The translations under genes and the position numbers were made by a program. Below are positions 31,995 to 42,600 of a DNA stretch of 43,062 nt, piece after piece; position 1 is the first letter of the stretch, and every line of letters begins with the position of its first letter. Under the pieces are notes generated by a model, which made no database searches, was not told the origin of the DNA, and worked only from the letters and a program-made list of their open reading frames with translations. The stretch covers positions 1 through 43,062 of the forward strand of contig JABANN010000282.1 of the NCBI GenBank assembly GCA_013115125.1, in the 5' to 3' direction. The stretch is from Perkinsus olseni (lineage: Eukaryota > Perkinsozoa > Perkinsida).

Positions 31995-32648
31995 GTGCTT
32001 CTCGGTACTTCAGTCCCTCCTGTGCGGGTTTTTCTTAAGCAGACCAGACGTTGGCCAGGCTTTCAGCCTCACAGGAATCTTCGCAAAACTTTCCACGACA
32101 AAGGACAGATACGGCCGGTAGGTCGAATGATGCAGCTTGCAAAATATGAGTCAAGTACGCCGCTCCAGTGAAGGCTTCCGAGCCGGTTGACAGCGTTAGA
32201 GACCGACTGATTGGGAATACGACACCCGAGTTGTCTCCTTTGAAATCTGATTTTCGACATGGAGTCTAAGCGTCATCGTTGACTCAGCTCAGCTTCAGCG
32301 TAGTTCCTTGTCGAACGAGATGGGAACAGCAGGATAGACCATACAGCAGTCTCCCACTAATTCCATACAACCATTTTTAGAGATGTTGACGAGTTCTGTA
32401 AGTCGTAGCTTCGAGGGTCGAGCGTTATCCGCTGCAGCTACTCCAGTTTATTGGAGTAGAGATGAAACGCGCAACGCGCCAAGGCTCCATTGCAGTTTTC
32501 GCATTGCTGTAAGACACAGTGTCCGCCCTCAGGGTGGAGCCAGGGCGGCGCCCTTAGTAACCCGCACTGCCAATGGTTCTCGTAGAAAACTTTTCTATGC
32601 CCTCCGTAGTACAACAGAGTTCTGCTTCTCAAATCTTGATGTTTTCAG

Positions 32649-32934
32649 TGGGACCATCAAGCCCAGGCTCAACGTGAGCAGGCTGTACGACTTGCTCTCC
32701 AACGCCAAGGAGGCCGCGCCGAAGCCAGGCCACCGGTGGTGGCGGGAGAGACCTTCGGAGACGCTTGCCAGGCAACTCGCGGCTTACAGTGAATACGTCT
32801 CAGAGGCTCGTGGCAACATGATGGCTCTTGATATTTGGCCGGCCTCGTTTGGCGATTCAGTGACGGAGGATGGGCTGGACCTCGTTGATCTTTTGCATTG
32901 GTTGATGAGTGGTTCGATGAAGTACGATGACTAA
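32649..32934 (+). CDS. Terminal exon of an unidentified gene
   Basis: After an acceptor (GTTTTCAG at 32641-32648) the frame reads GTIKPRLNVSRLYDLLSNAK, a WWRERPSETLARQLAAYSEY helix, and the acidic end EDGLDLVDLLHWLMSG before the stop at 32932. Composition and helix periodicity look coding. I recognise no family. Upstream exons could lie at 32383-32640 or earlier, but none is certain. Whether it shares a transcript with the secreted gene ending at 31994 is doubtful, because that gene has its own stop. Confidence 0.45.
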
Positions 32935-33170
32935 TGCTTCGTACATGTATCTGGTATCACTCGAAGAGAGGGCGATCAACGACAAGGATCTTTTCCCCTG
33001 CGTTCACACTTTCTCTTTCTGGGTGAAGCTGAACACGTATTGTTGTTGCCCAGTTGTTCCCCGGCTGTTCTCATGGGAATTGATGTTGCTGTCATGTCGA
33101 AGCGGTCCGTTGTGTTTTCATGTACTCTCAACCCGTGGTTGTAGTATCTCGGTGACGCCCAGCAGCTACT

Positions 33171-33187
33171 GTCGTCGAGTCGACGAC
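33171..33187. repeat. Palindrome 8+1+8 (GTCGTCGA G TCGACGAC)
   Basis: Perfect arms around the single base G33179; TGTCGA-rich sequence follows immediately. Part of the set with one-base centres. Confidence 0.75.
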
Positions 33188-33564
33188 GTCGACAGTCTGT
33201 CGATATCAACCCGAGCGGGAATAAGTTCCTGATACTCTTGCTGAAACAATCTTTTGGTTCTGTACTTCTTCTCTTGGGGGTATTTCCGCAGCCCGGAATC
33301 GAGGAGGGTATTTTATCTCAGGGCAGGGAGACTGATCATCTATAGCGACTATGCTGCGGTTCGCAAGCCAGCGCGCGGTCTTGTTTGCTTGGTCTCTCGA
33401 CGGGATGCCGACTTCCTAGGTCGCGATCCGAAATTGAAAGTGAGGAGAAACGATTACGCGAAGGAACGCTCATAACGAGGCGGGATTAACGACGACATTT
33501 GCAGGGGCTAAGTCACGTCCCACAAGCATGGAAGCGTTCGGAGGACTTCTCTTCGATTTCAGGA

Positions 33565-33630
33565 GCACTCCCAGGATCAAATTTACTGCGTGACGGGCGG
33601 TCCTGGAAGCACTCTTGAAACTCAGGAGAG
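33565..33630 (+). repeat. Dispersed ~70-bp repeat, copy 3
   Basis: It contains CCCAGGATCAAATTTACTG and GGTCCTGGAAGCACTCTTGA, matching copy 1 at 19402 at most positions in the same order. Confidence 0.6.
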
Positions 33631-33879
33631 GTTCTCTATGAAACTGCTGGCGAGATTTGCTGTTACTTGCCATCACGAGACTGGTCGTGCACACCTAAAA
33701 CTTTGCTAGCGTATTGAGAGCAGGGCGATAAGACCGCAAGGGAACATTCCAAATGTTACATTTGCCACTTTCCACCGAATCTGATTGAGTTCCTATGGCC
33801 AGACCGATTGTCTTGAGTCAGGCTCGCCTAGAACTGGGTCGTAGGTTATGGCTCGGCGCAAGAGGTAGCGATGCACGGT

Positions 33880-33940
33880 CTTCGACAGTGTCGAAGGCCT
33901 GTCGAATCGACAGGGCTGTCTGCCTGCGTCATTCGCAGGC
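33880..33940. repeat. Cluster of three adjacent short hairpins
   Basis: 33880-33896 is 8+1+8 (CTTCGACA G TGTCGAAG). 33898-33914 is 8+1+8 (CCTGTCGA A TCGACAGG). 33922-33940 is 7+5+7 (GCCTGCG..CGCAGGC). The first two arms share TGTCGA. They sit between unrelated sequence with no gene call. Confidence 0.85.
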
Positions 33941-34518
33941 GTACTAAGTATGGTACTGGTACAGAGGTTGACCGACCCTACTTGGCCGCAGGAGGGCTGG
34001 GGGAAAAGGTTGTCCCAGAAAAGGGGGGAAAAGAAAAGAGAGAAAGATGGCATGGCGCGGTCAAGCGCCACACTAGTAGTGAGTCCCTACCGCATTGGGC
34101 GCCCTGGTACTACCAGGCTGGTAGTGTCTTTTGTGACTGTCGATACTGCAAGTATTCTCGAGACCGCAGCTTCGCGCGACTTCAAGAGATCAAGCCATGT
34201 CTCATGCTCATCATGGTTGGTAGCGCAGCTAGCTGCGAGTCTCAAAGGCACAGTTTTTAACCGTGCACCTTGTGACGAGGACCTTGTCGCCCGCTGAAAT
34301 TCAGCGGCTGAATGGATCGAAGTGGAGCTTCCATAACAGGCGCGGCGCCTGAGGCGCCCCGTTTCTCATTTTGAACGCGAGATCCGCTCGGGTCACATAA
34401 TCACCGGTATCTGACCTTATCATGAGCCAGTAGCAGAATTGGCTCAAGTCCGAAATGGATGAAGGGGCCAGCGTTCGGGCTCGTATGTCGGGCTAATAGC
34501 CGCTCAGGTGCGCAGTGA

Positions 34519-35595
34519 GGCACTTCGGAGCCCATCGTTCGCAACTTATTGAGCTGACTCCCTCCTCACTGGCATCTCTGATGAACACAATCGGCCTGCA
34601 TGTAAGGAAATACTCTGGATTCACGGATGAGAGCGACTGGATGGTGAGTGGACAAGTTGCTAAAGGAGTGGTATCAGACGACATGCTCATGAGTATGTTT
34701 CTCAGGCCGCCGAATTACCAGTTTTCGTCACCCATCACGAACATGCTGTTGATGACATCGGGCTCAACAACTTCTCGCGCAAGGAGCTTTGCTGGCTGTT
34801 GCGAGGTTATACTGAAGTGAAACAGCTAGAGGTATCAGAAAATACTTCTGGTGATGTGATAATACAACGAAGGAAGCAGTCAATTGATTCTCTTCCAACA
34901 GCGATTGCAGGTGGGATGGGTTGGAGCTTCAGGCTCCGTGTAGCCGGTCGACTGTTAGAGGTAGCGAGAGTGGCTCCCTCTGTGAGAGAATTTTAGCTCG
35001 AAGATGGTTTGGTATGAATGTGATGTCCAATTCTATCATCAGATAAGCTACTAGCCTCGGCACTGACCCGAGGCATATGGACGGGTCTGACTGTGGAGGT
35101 ATTGGCTAGGTCGTACGGGATATTCCATCAGCGACTTGGCAAGTTCACGAAGGGGATAAAACATGTGGATCGGAAGGTACTATCGCCAGATCTGAACTGG
35201 TTGAGAAGGAATTGTTATGGCGGCGGACTGGTATCCTCACTGATGCCGAATATATGCGAAATAGTAAAATTGATTATCATGATAATGTCGTTTCCGATGC
35301 TAGCTTGCCTCCTTCTCCTCGCGACGATGATGATAGTGGTGATTGACGGTGATTGATTGTCACCGACGAGGGGGTCCCCCTCCAGCTCAAGCAATATGTA
35401 TGGCGAAGATGGTGATAAGAAGTCTGGAGAAGACTGCTTAGGCCGCACGATCCGAGTGATGGCTCTTCGTCCCCGTCTTCATCGTCGGATTCGCAGTCCG
35501 AGTTGTCGTTGCCATTTTCCCCCGAAGGAGAAGCGACGACGCTCTTCTCATTCCAGCGGTTCGAAGCGCTCTACTACTACATAGTAGTCCACTAG
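34519..35595 (+). CDS. Unidentified protein with winged-helix-like segment and Ser/Asp-rich tail (spliced)
   Basis: An exon ending 34643 (LASLMNTIGLHVRKYSGF, then DESDWM) joins in phase over a 50-nt GT-AG intron to 34694-34910 (YVSQAAELPVF, then NNFSRKELCWLLRG, then VKQLEVSENTSGDVIIQRRK). Helix-helix-hairpin order with a basic end loosely resembles the winged-helix half of Tpt1/KptA phosphotransferases or a La module, but the match is weak and I do not name it. Further exon-like stretches: ELVEKELLWRRTGILTDAEY, an acidic PPSPRDDDDSG (about 35180-35340), SPSSSSNMYGEDGDKKSG (about 35380-35430), and a last one, HDPSDGSSSPSSSSDSQSEL to a stop at 35593-35595. The tail is probably disordered. Start codon not located. 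Confidence 0.45.
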
Positions 35596-35689
35596 CAAAT
35601 CCAAGTGTGTGGTTAACCTCGAGGGATGCTTTCCACCTCTTGTTGGAGCTATCTGAATCGGGTTACCTGATACGTCACGAGATGGTTGG

Positions 35690-36105
35690 CAAGAAAACCC
35701 GCTATTTTTGAGCGCCTTGGGCAAGTTGCGTGAGGTCTTGGTTAGTGAACTCGCTGAGCAAGTCAACGGCATTTGCTCCGCCTAGAGCTCCTGCGTACAG
35801 CAGCGATCCCCATACTGCTCGCAGGTGCGGCGAAAATCCTGTGAACAAGGAAAACCATACTGGCCGACAACTACGGCAGCGCAGCGTTGAGTGTACCAGG
35901 CTCTTTTCCGTGAGCCGTTACTCCTATTTGCCTTCCCCAGCAAGGTCGCCGGACTTGACTCATATAGAGAACACCTTCGCGATTCTAAAAACCCGGCTGC
36001 GTACAAAAAACTGCACTGCTGGCCCATGTGAGACGGAGAACGCATTCGTCACTCGAATAGTGGAGATCTACTCCAAGTCTAGACGCGGACGCTCTAATTG
36101 ATAGT
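35690..36105 (+). pseudogene. Decayed Tc1/mariner-type transposase C-terminal part
   Basis: The plus-strand frame through 35800-36100 has SSDPHTARRC, like the second catalytic Asp box (QQDxAPxHTA), and then SPARSPDLTHIENTFAILKT, the classic W/SPDLNPIENxW box with the catalytic Glu. The gap between the two boxes is about 54 residues instead of the usual 34-39, so there is an insertion or a frame slip between them. The N-terminal HTH and the first Asp box are not seen. No inverted ends or TA duplications were found. The remnant directly follows the preceding gene's stop (35595). Confidence 0.65.
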
Positions 36106-36340
36106 ATGAGTTCTAGAGTCATCGGTGATGTCAGACAAAAGGGGGCTCTCAGAGTACTCAGAGTAACGGACTGTTGAAGTACTGCTATTCTTCCTGCTAT
36201 CATACTATCTCCGCTGTGGCCGCTGCGCGATCATCAAATTGATGACATCAATGAATCATTGGCGATGATAGTGTATTCACTTCTGCACTTCTTGAGTACT
36301 GTTTCGTTGGTCGGTATATCCAAATCACAGGTGAAATCGC

Positions 36341-36425
36341 CGCTGTAGCCTACAGCTGTAGGCCCTACAGCGCCTAGACCTGCATGTCTCACCTACAGCC
36401 CGTAGGTGAGATATTTGCAGGTGGG
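36341..36425. repeat. Two adjacent inverted repeats
   Basis: CGCTGTAG-CTACAG/CTGTAG-CCTACAGCG spans 36341-36372 with small bulges. TCTCACCTAC-AGCCC-GTAGGTGAGA (10 bp, 5-base loop) spans about 36387-36411, with CCTGCA/TGCAGG pairing outside it. No gene overlaps. Confidence 0.75.
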
Positions 36426-36429
36426 AGCA

Positions 36430-38236
36430 ACGGCATTTTGAAAGCGCACTTGGGGATTTAATCTGATCTAAGCGTACTCACGTATCTTGTGGAATGGGGT
36501 GGAAATCCTAATCCTGAGGTTGACTGTTCTCTTCACAGCCAGTATGGCTGGAAGGAACTCAGTAAGTGCGAGTTCGACAATACAATCCGATACGAAGAGC
36601 TTGGCATGTCTATAACTTAGTGACCCTCACTACGGGCCCCTTAGTGACGCGTATCAATTTGTAGACTTTAGTAAGCTTGAAATTTACTCAAGTTTGAAAT
36701 GGTATTTCAATTGGAGAAATGGAAATTTTCAATGGGCTTAGTCACGACATGAGTCATTAAAGCTGGTCACGACATCTCTGGTTGCCAGAGATAGATCTTG
36801 CGTGTATGAAGAATTGTTCTCTTTCAGGACATCTCAAGGGCTTGTATTGCCTCAGTCATGGACCTTGTGGACAGCCTCTCGAGGAACGTCGGAGCGTATC
36901 ATGTCTGTTGCGATTTCCTCAGTATGGCTAGTCGGGACGATGATAATCTGAGGTAGTGGGCGTCCCTCTCCCTTGACTGAGGCTACTTGCTTGTAGATCT
37001 ACTGGGTTTTCTGTGGTCCTGCTTGTGCAACTTTTCAGCTGCTACTATTTGGAACTTTAGTTCTGGGTTTCAGGAGACTGTCTGAGGAGGAGCGAAACCG
37101 TTTGTCGGAGATTCTGAAGGTCTGGAGGGGGGAGAACGCCTAGGAGTGCTTCATGATGAGCCCGTTGTGTTTATTTGTGTTTCTTTCATACTCCTGCCTC
37201 GAGTGCCATCCGTTAATCAAATGTTAGATCCGGACTCCAGTAGTATTTGTTTATTAGGGAGTAATAGTACTGGTAGGATACCCCACCGTATCACCTTGAC
37301 AATCTCGAGCATTGAGACCCGAGCAAAGAATGCAGTGCAATGAAATGAGCAACGGACGCGGAGAATTGTACTTAAAGAAGTGTGATAGATTAATTGGTAT
37401 AGGTTCGTAATATCGGAGACGAGTGTCTCTGAATATTTGGCTAGGATGGGTTCTGTTTCTTGAATCGAGTCTTATTGAGAGTCTTTATACACCTTTTCAA
37501 CATCTAGTTCGACAGTAGAACTATCAAGTTCGCCGAGGCGAGCGAGGTTGGATGTACGAATCTGAACCGGGAATATCTATAAATATATCCGCCTCAATAA
37601 CCCTCCTGCGGGCAGAGCTGTCACAGCCCCACAGTGGCTTCTTGTAGGGGCCTCGGGGACCCTTAGCGGCGCGACGTTGAGGAGCCGGTGTCTGGGGAGG
37701 CTGATCGACCATTGGAGATTGAAGTGCAAAAAGTGCTGCGGATAACGAAATCGAACATCCCATTTGCGAAGTTGAATTTCCCAGTGCCGCGAAATTGAAG
37801 GTTCCAAGGACCGCTGACGAATATTTAATGTTCGAATGTGAAATTGAAGTTCCTTATTGGGAAATTGAAAGTTCCATCGTGTCTGAAATTGAACTTACGA
37901 AGGGCCAACGTGCGGATTCGAAAGTCCCACCTGGAAATTGGTATAGAATAGCACTCCATGACCGGGAAGGGCAACCAGAGCACGGACGAACTGCTTGTTC
38001 GATGTAACCTCTTCAATGTGCTGATTGTTCGTGAGAGCACCCAAGAAAATTGTCGAGAAAATCCCCTGGAGGAGGCAGCAGGCAGCCATGATCGAGGGGT
38101 TTTGTGGACATACACCTTCTCGCAACTCGGACGGCGCACCAGCAAAAAGTGGCGTGCGACTTGCAACGTCACCCCAATACGCCTGTCACAGTGACGTGGT
38201 CTATTTCATAGTATAACTCGATGCTGACTAGTTCAA
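36430..38236. other. About 1.8 kb without a supportable gene
   Basis: Only short frames. Around 37784-37900 a degenerate GAAATTGAA-GTTCC repeat (about 5 units) gives Asn/Phe-rich frames on the minus strand that are best explained by the repeat. A 21-base region near 36900-37140 is also frame-poor. I see no RNA gene. Confidence 0.4.
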
Positions 38237-38358
38237 TGGAGTTTCAGTGAAGCCCGTAATTTACGGGTGAAACAGTTTCACGGGCCGTAATACGTGAAGT
38301 AGCGTTCTTCGCGAAGCTAATATGAAGTGTGAAATGTGTTTTTCGTATCGCGGGTGAG
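38237..38358. mobile_element. GTGAAAC MITE-like copy
   Basis: It begins GGAGTTTCAGTGAAGCCCGT and carries CCGTAATACGTGAAGTAGCG and TTCTTCGCGAAG. It ends near CGCGGGTGAGTCTC, an imperfect inverse of the start. An internal GGGTGAAACAGTTTCACGGG inverted repeat is also present. Same family as 15056-15166 and 16135-16221. Confidence 0.6.
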
Positions 38359-38505
38359 TCTCTCTGTGCCGGTGGGACGGTCCTAAGGACAGTGTCCTGT
38401 GATTCACCCTTGCAGGAGCCTGGGCGGGAGAGTCCCCGCGATGTGCTCACCACCCATCACCACCCCAGTATTCATCACAGTAGCATGTGATCGCTACTTG
38501 TCAAG

Positions 38506-38739
38506 ATGACCCACTCCCTTCACTATCTCTGCCATGCCATTCTGTACACTGTTGCTGTTGCCTCTAGGACCACTTACTACGCATCTGTAAAGCCTACAGT
38601 GGAGGTATCGGCTGAAACTAGAGGTGGGAATATCGGGAAAAACTCCGATTCTCGCGGTGGATCTGTTCTCGGGTCTTCATTCCAGATCATGACGACGCCG
38701 ATTGGTCTGCTTGCTCGAGTTGGCCTTGTGGCGGCTTAG
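38506..38739 (+). CDS. Short frame with signal-peptide-like start, status uncertain
   Basis: The 77-codon frame starts MTHSLHYLCHAILYTVAVAS, which could be a signal peptide, and continues without cysteines or a known motif. It may be a first exon of a secreted protein or a chance frame. It lies just upstream of dispersed repeat copy B (38766-38886). Confidence 0.3.
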   Translation: MTHSLHYLCHAILYTVAVASRTTYYASVKPTVEVSAETRGGNIGKNSDSRGGSVLGSSFQIMTTPIGLLARVGLVAA

Positions 38740-38765
38740 ACGTGTAAGCTGGCCTCGGTGAATCG

Positions 38766-38886
38766 CTAGCACCATCTTGCTGTCGGGGATGTAGCAGTAG
38801 AACGCAACGTGATTAGATTGGGCGCATAGCGAAGGAGATAGGGCAGATAGAGAGTCGAGTAGTTGAGAGAATTGTAAGGATCCGCA
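38766..38886 (+). repeat. Dispersed ~120-bp repeat, copy B
   Basis: Matches copy A (29398-29516) in order and orientation; the best-kept block is AGATTGGGCGCATAGCGAAG and GAGATAGGGCAGATAGAGAG. Confidence 0.7.
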
Positions 38887-39239
38887 GAGATCACTTTCAA
38901 TGACATTTTCATTTAATTTTTACGCACAGTTTAATTGTGCAGTGTGAACTTATAGCCCTCAATAACCACTACTAGTGGTCGCAGCGGCTGCACGAGTGTT
39001 CGTTGCCCAAGCAGATCGAGCAAGCATACAGATAAGAACCTTCCTACCTTACCACAGAATCTCTCCAATACCTCGTAATGTGGTAGATGAGAGGTCGGAC
39101 TTTTTTCGTTCTCGTCAGAGGAACAGCGGCAGCGCCTGGAGGGAACATCTCTCTGTACACTCAACCTATGTCGCATCTTCATACCCGCGTAACCCTAGGG
39201 TCAAGCAGGAACGTAAGCCTGTATTACTTTTTGAGCTGG

Positions 39240-39378
39240 ATTCTAAGTCTCCGCGTAATCACGCGTAATGGCGTACTTCGCATGCGTTGTTACGCGGAGT
39301 TTACTTCTCACACTTCACTTTGCGTATTTCGCGCAATTACACTGGCGTGAAACAGTTTTACTAAAACTGTTTTACGCG
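39240..39378. mobile_element. GTGAAAC-family-like remnant containing a 16+1+16 inverted repeat
   Basis: CGTAATCACGCGTAATGGCG, TTCGCATGCG and GTTACGCGGAGTTTAC are reminiscent of the MITE-like family. The right part holds arms 39345-39360 and 39362-39377, pairing at 15 of 16 positions around the single base C39361. Ends are not defined. Confidence 0.5.
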
Positions 39379-39605
39379 TGATGCAGGTGCATCTCCACTG
39401 TCAGGAAATGATTCCCTGATGATCATTCTGGCTCACAATTTGTGAGTTCTCTAGCAGCTGGCCCACCCTTCCTCTCTTGCAGTTGACGATACGGTTCGCC
39501 CAGCTTTCGCTGCCTCCTACCGCAGCAAGAAAATGTATGGACTACTTGTGTCTTGACAGCTTCGAGTGCGGTGAATCGGAACAGATCTGCGGTGCGTAGG
39601 TGCTG

Positions 39606-42600
39606 ATGAACGCGACGATGAGCGTTCTATACTTCCTGCTCTTTGCAGTGAAGCTGCGTTGAATGGGTCTTGCCTTTCATCGCTCCTTCCCAGGGCGGTT
39701 GATTTCTCTGGCCAATTTTTTAGTTTGATTTTTTGCATTCACAGCGTTCCACTTGGTCGGAGATGAGAAGGAAAACTTTCCCGATTTGTCACGGCCGACG
39801 AGACGCTCATTCTCCGTCCACGCCGTCGACTGTCAGAGCTCTCTCAAATCCTGTGTAGGGGACGAATTACCATTCTCCGGATGGACAGCTGTCTTCGCAC
39901 GTTCCCTACAGCTGGGCTGGCATACCTCTTCGGGTAGCGTGGCACAGTGGCAAGTGGTGGTGGGGACTACCCCTCCCTGTGGTGATGGTGTGAGGTGAGC
40001 TGTCGGTGCTGCTGCTTGGGCGTTGAAGGCTAAAGACCGTCTCGTTCCACTATGTAGTGCGCAAACAGTGCCATCGTGACACAGAAGACTCCGTCAGGGG
40101 ATGATTGGCAACACGTCTAGTAACTTTCCTCCCATCCAAGAGTCCCACCGCAGAGCAGAGAACCGTCTCGGCCTGCCAATGCAATATGCTAATCGTCTCT
40201 TCAGAATTCGTAGGCTGTTCAGCTCTGGCATGGGAAAATTTCGTAGTCGTAAAGTGGTCTCAGATTTTGCGATTTGCAAAAGGTTTTGGTTCGCACTCTA
40301 GTTGACGATGCAGCAGCCTGTTCGCGCTGCTCCCACGCCGACCATGTGACTCCTCAGGTCGAGCGATGAAGACTGCGACATGGGTATACTGAACGGTCGA
40401 ATGGGCTGCTCCGACGAGTGCAGGGTGCTCTCTGGGTGGCGCTGTGATGCTGGTGGCTGTGCTAGTCTCTGTGGTGACGGCATTCGTGTGGAAGGCGAGG
40501 CCTGCGATCTAGGTGGGGACTCGATAGTTTTACAGCCCTACTATGTTCGCTATGGGCTGTGGTTCTCCTGCACAGGAACACCGTGGTTCGTACGGGGTTG
40601 AGACGACAGCTCTCCGAAGCTGTTGCTGAGCAGTTGGCAGCAACAGTGACTCGTCTCTTCTCGGAACACAGCTATCTTCTACTGTGAAACACCTGCTGTT
40701 CGCTATAGCTTCGCACACCGCGCAGTCTCCCAGAGGGAGCTTTTTCTCATAAATCTTCTATAGTGTAAATTCGCGAGGCGTCCACGCTATTGAGTGGGTA
40801 ATGGAGATCTCCTTCCAGGTGTGCTCAACGGACTCCCTTCAAGCGGCTGCAGCAACAACTGCTCGATCTCTCGAGGGTACGAGTGCTCACGGGACAACCT
40901 CTGTCAGCCACTCTGTGGTAATGGCGTGGTTTATGTCGACGAGGAATGTGACGATGGTGGTCGGGTGGACGGCGACGGCTGCGACCATGACTGCGTTGTA
41001 GAGCCCTGGTACGCTTGCTTTCAACTGGAGAACTCGAGAGGGCCATCCATTTGTAACTACCAGCCTGTGAGAGTGCACTGTCAAACTGACTGCTCTGCGG
41101 ATTGGGCCATCTCCCTATTTTCGTGGCGCGCGGTCATGACGGCCGTGAAAGCTACCAAGAATACCACAACTTTCGTAGTTCATCTTGCTGACACGGTCAA
41201 GGATGCTATCGTCACTTGGAGTCCCGGCGTAGTGGCGGCGTGCCTGGTGCTGAACACAACTGGAGAGAGGTTTTGTCCGGGAGATTCACCCTTGGTAATT
41301 TCATCCAGCGTATCTTTGCGGGTCGGCAAAGACGCGCATGATGAGTTCCAATCCGGGTGGGGCTTCGAAGTCGCCAAGCGGGAGTGCGGGGACGGCAGGA
41401 GGCACTTTGAGGAGGCTTGCGATGATGGGAACAGTCTGAGTGGCGATGGTTGTGATGCGGCTTGCCGAGTGGAAGAGGGCTTTGTCTGTGAGTACGCAGC
41501 CGCAAGATTCGAAGATTCTCCCAGCAGGTTTTGGTGGGGACAACCACAATGGGGACGTTTGTGTTTATCAGCGGGACGACGCGGTGACCAGCGGATGCAG
41601 AAAAATCCAGTAGGGCCATTCGCGTGCGGTGGAATCGTGCGAAATCTTCCTTGGTGGCCAGACTGCCGTACCTCGCGCCAAGCCTCGAGCCTTGTACGGG
41701 GCTGCTGACTGTAAGTGACCACACTATGACCAACAGGAAGAGGTACCTCAACATACAGTAGTGGAGCTCCCATGATGGCAGCGTGCATGGTCAGGATGGT
41801 ATTGGACTTCCAGCTCCCTGATAACGACACAGTAGCCGTGGTGGACTTGCACCACCTGCGCCCGGCTGTCATGGTAAACAGCGCCAGGCGACTGTTGTAT
41901 TAGTTACATCAAAGTGACTGCGTTGTTCGTGAATACCTGGTATTCACGAACAACGCAGTCACTTTGATGTAATACCATAAATTTCGATATTCCCCGCTTA
42001 GCATTTGTCGCTGGTCTCTTTCTGAGAAGCTGACTCGATCACGCCGCGCAGGTTTTCGACCGAATCACTCACCCCGAGTACATCGCTCTCAACGTGTCAA
42101 TGACTCCACTGCCCGTTCACGGCCGGGGGATGGTGGAGAGCCGGAGGGTAGTGACCTCTGCACTCGTTTCCAACTTCAACTTGGACGTTCTTCACTCCTC
42201 ATAATCTTAAAGGCTCCAAGATTACGAGGAGGGGATAACGCTAGCGGCCGCTTGAGTAGTGCTCCCATGAAGAAATCGTAGACACGGTCGTGCAGCGGTT
42301 GAGATACCCTCGATGAAACCTTAGGCGCGACGTCTACCAGCACAGCTCTTCCGTCCGAGAGTACTACGAGGGCTCCTTCCAGGTCTGGGACTATCCTGAA
42401 GGACAGCTGCTCTCGAATACCACCGTCGTCCGAGATGGTTTGAAGTTCTTCCCGGTTAACTTGAGCAGCATGGCCAGCGGTACGGCCTTTGCGTTAGACG
42501 AAGGAGTCAATCAGCTCCGTGTCCGGGCCACTGGAAGAATAATGATTGCCCCCACTTTGAGGTGGGATACCGTGCTCGACAGAAGGCTGCCCGGTAGGCC

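Noticed and set aside
34519-34910. Naming this a Tpt1/KptA phosphotransferase or La-module protein
   Set aside because: Helix order and a basic end are suggestive, but catalytic-half motifs (His/Arg boxes of KptA) or the aromatic La residues were not found, so no function is assigned.
37784-38172. Minus-strand 115-codon frame rich in Asn/Phe
   Set aside because: Its composition comes from a degenerate GAAATTGAA repeat on the other strand, not from a protein family.
41180-41872. 230- and 180-codon minus-strand frames
   Set aside because: They oppose the DUF4215 coding exons, which have clear cysteine modules on the plus strand. The minus frames are shadows.
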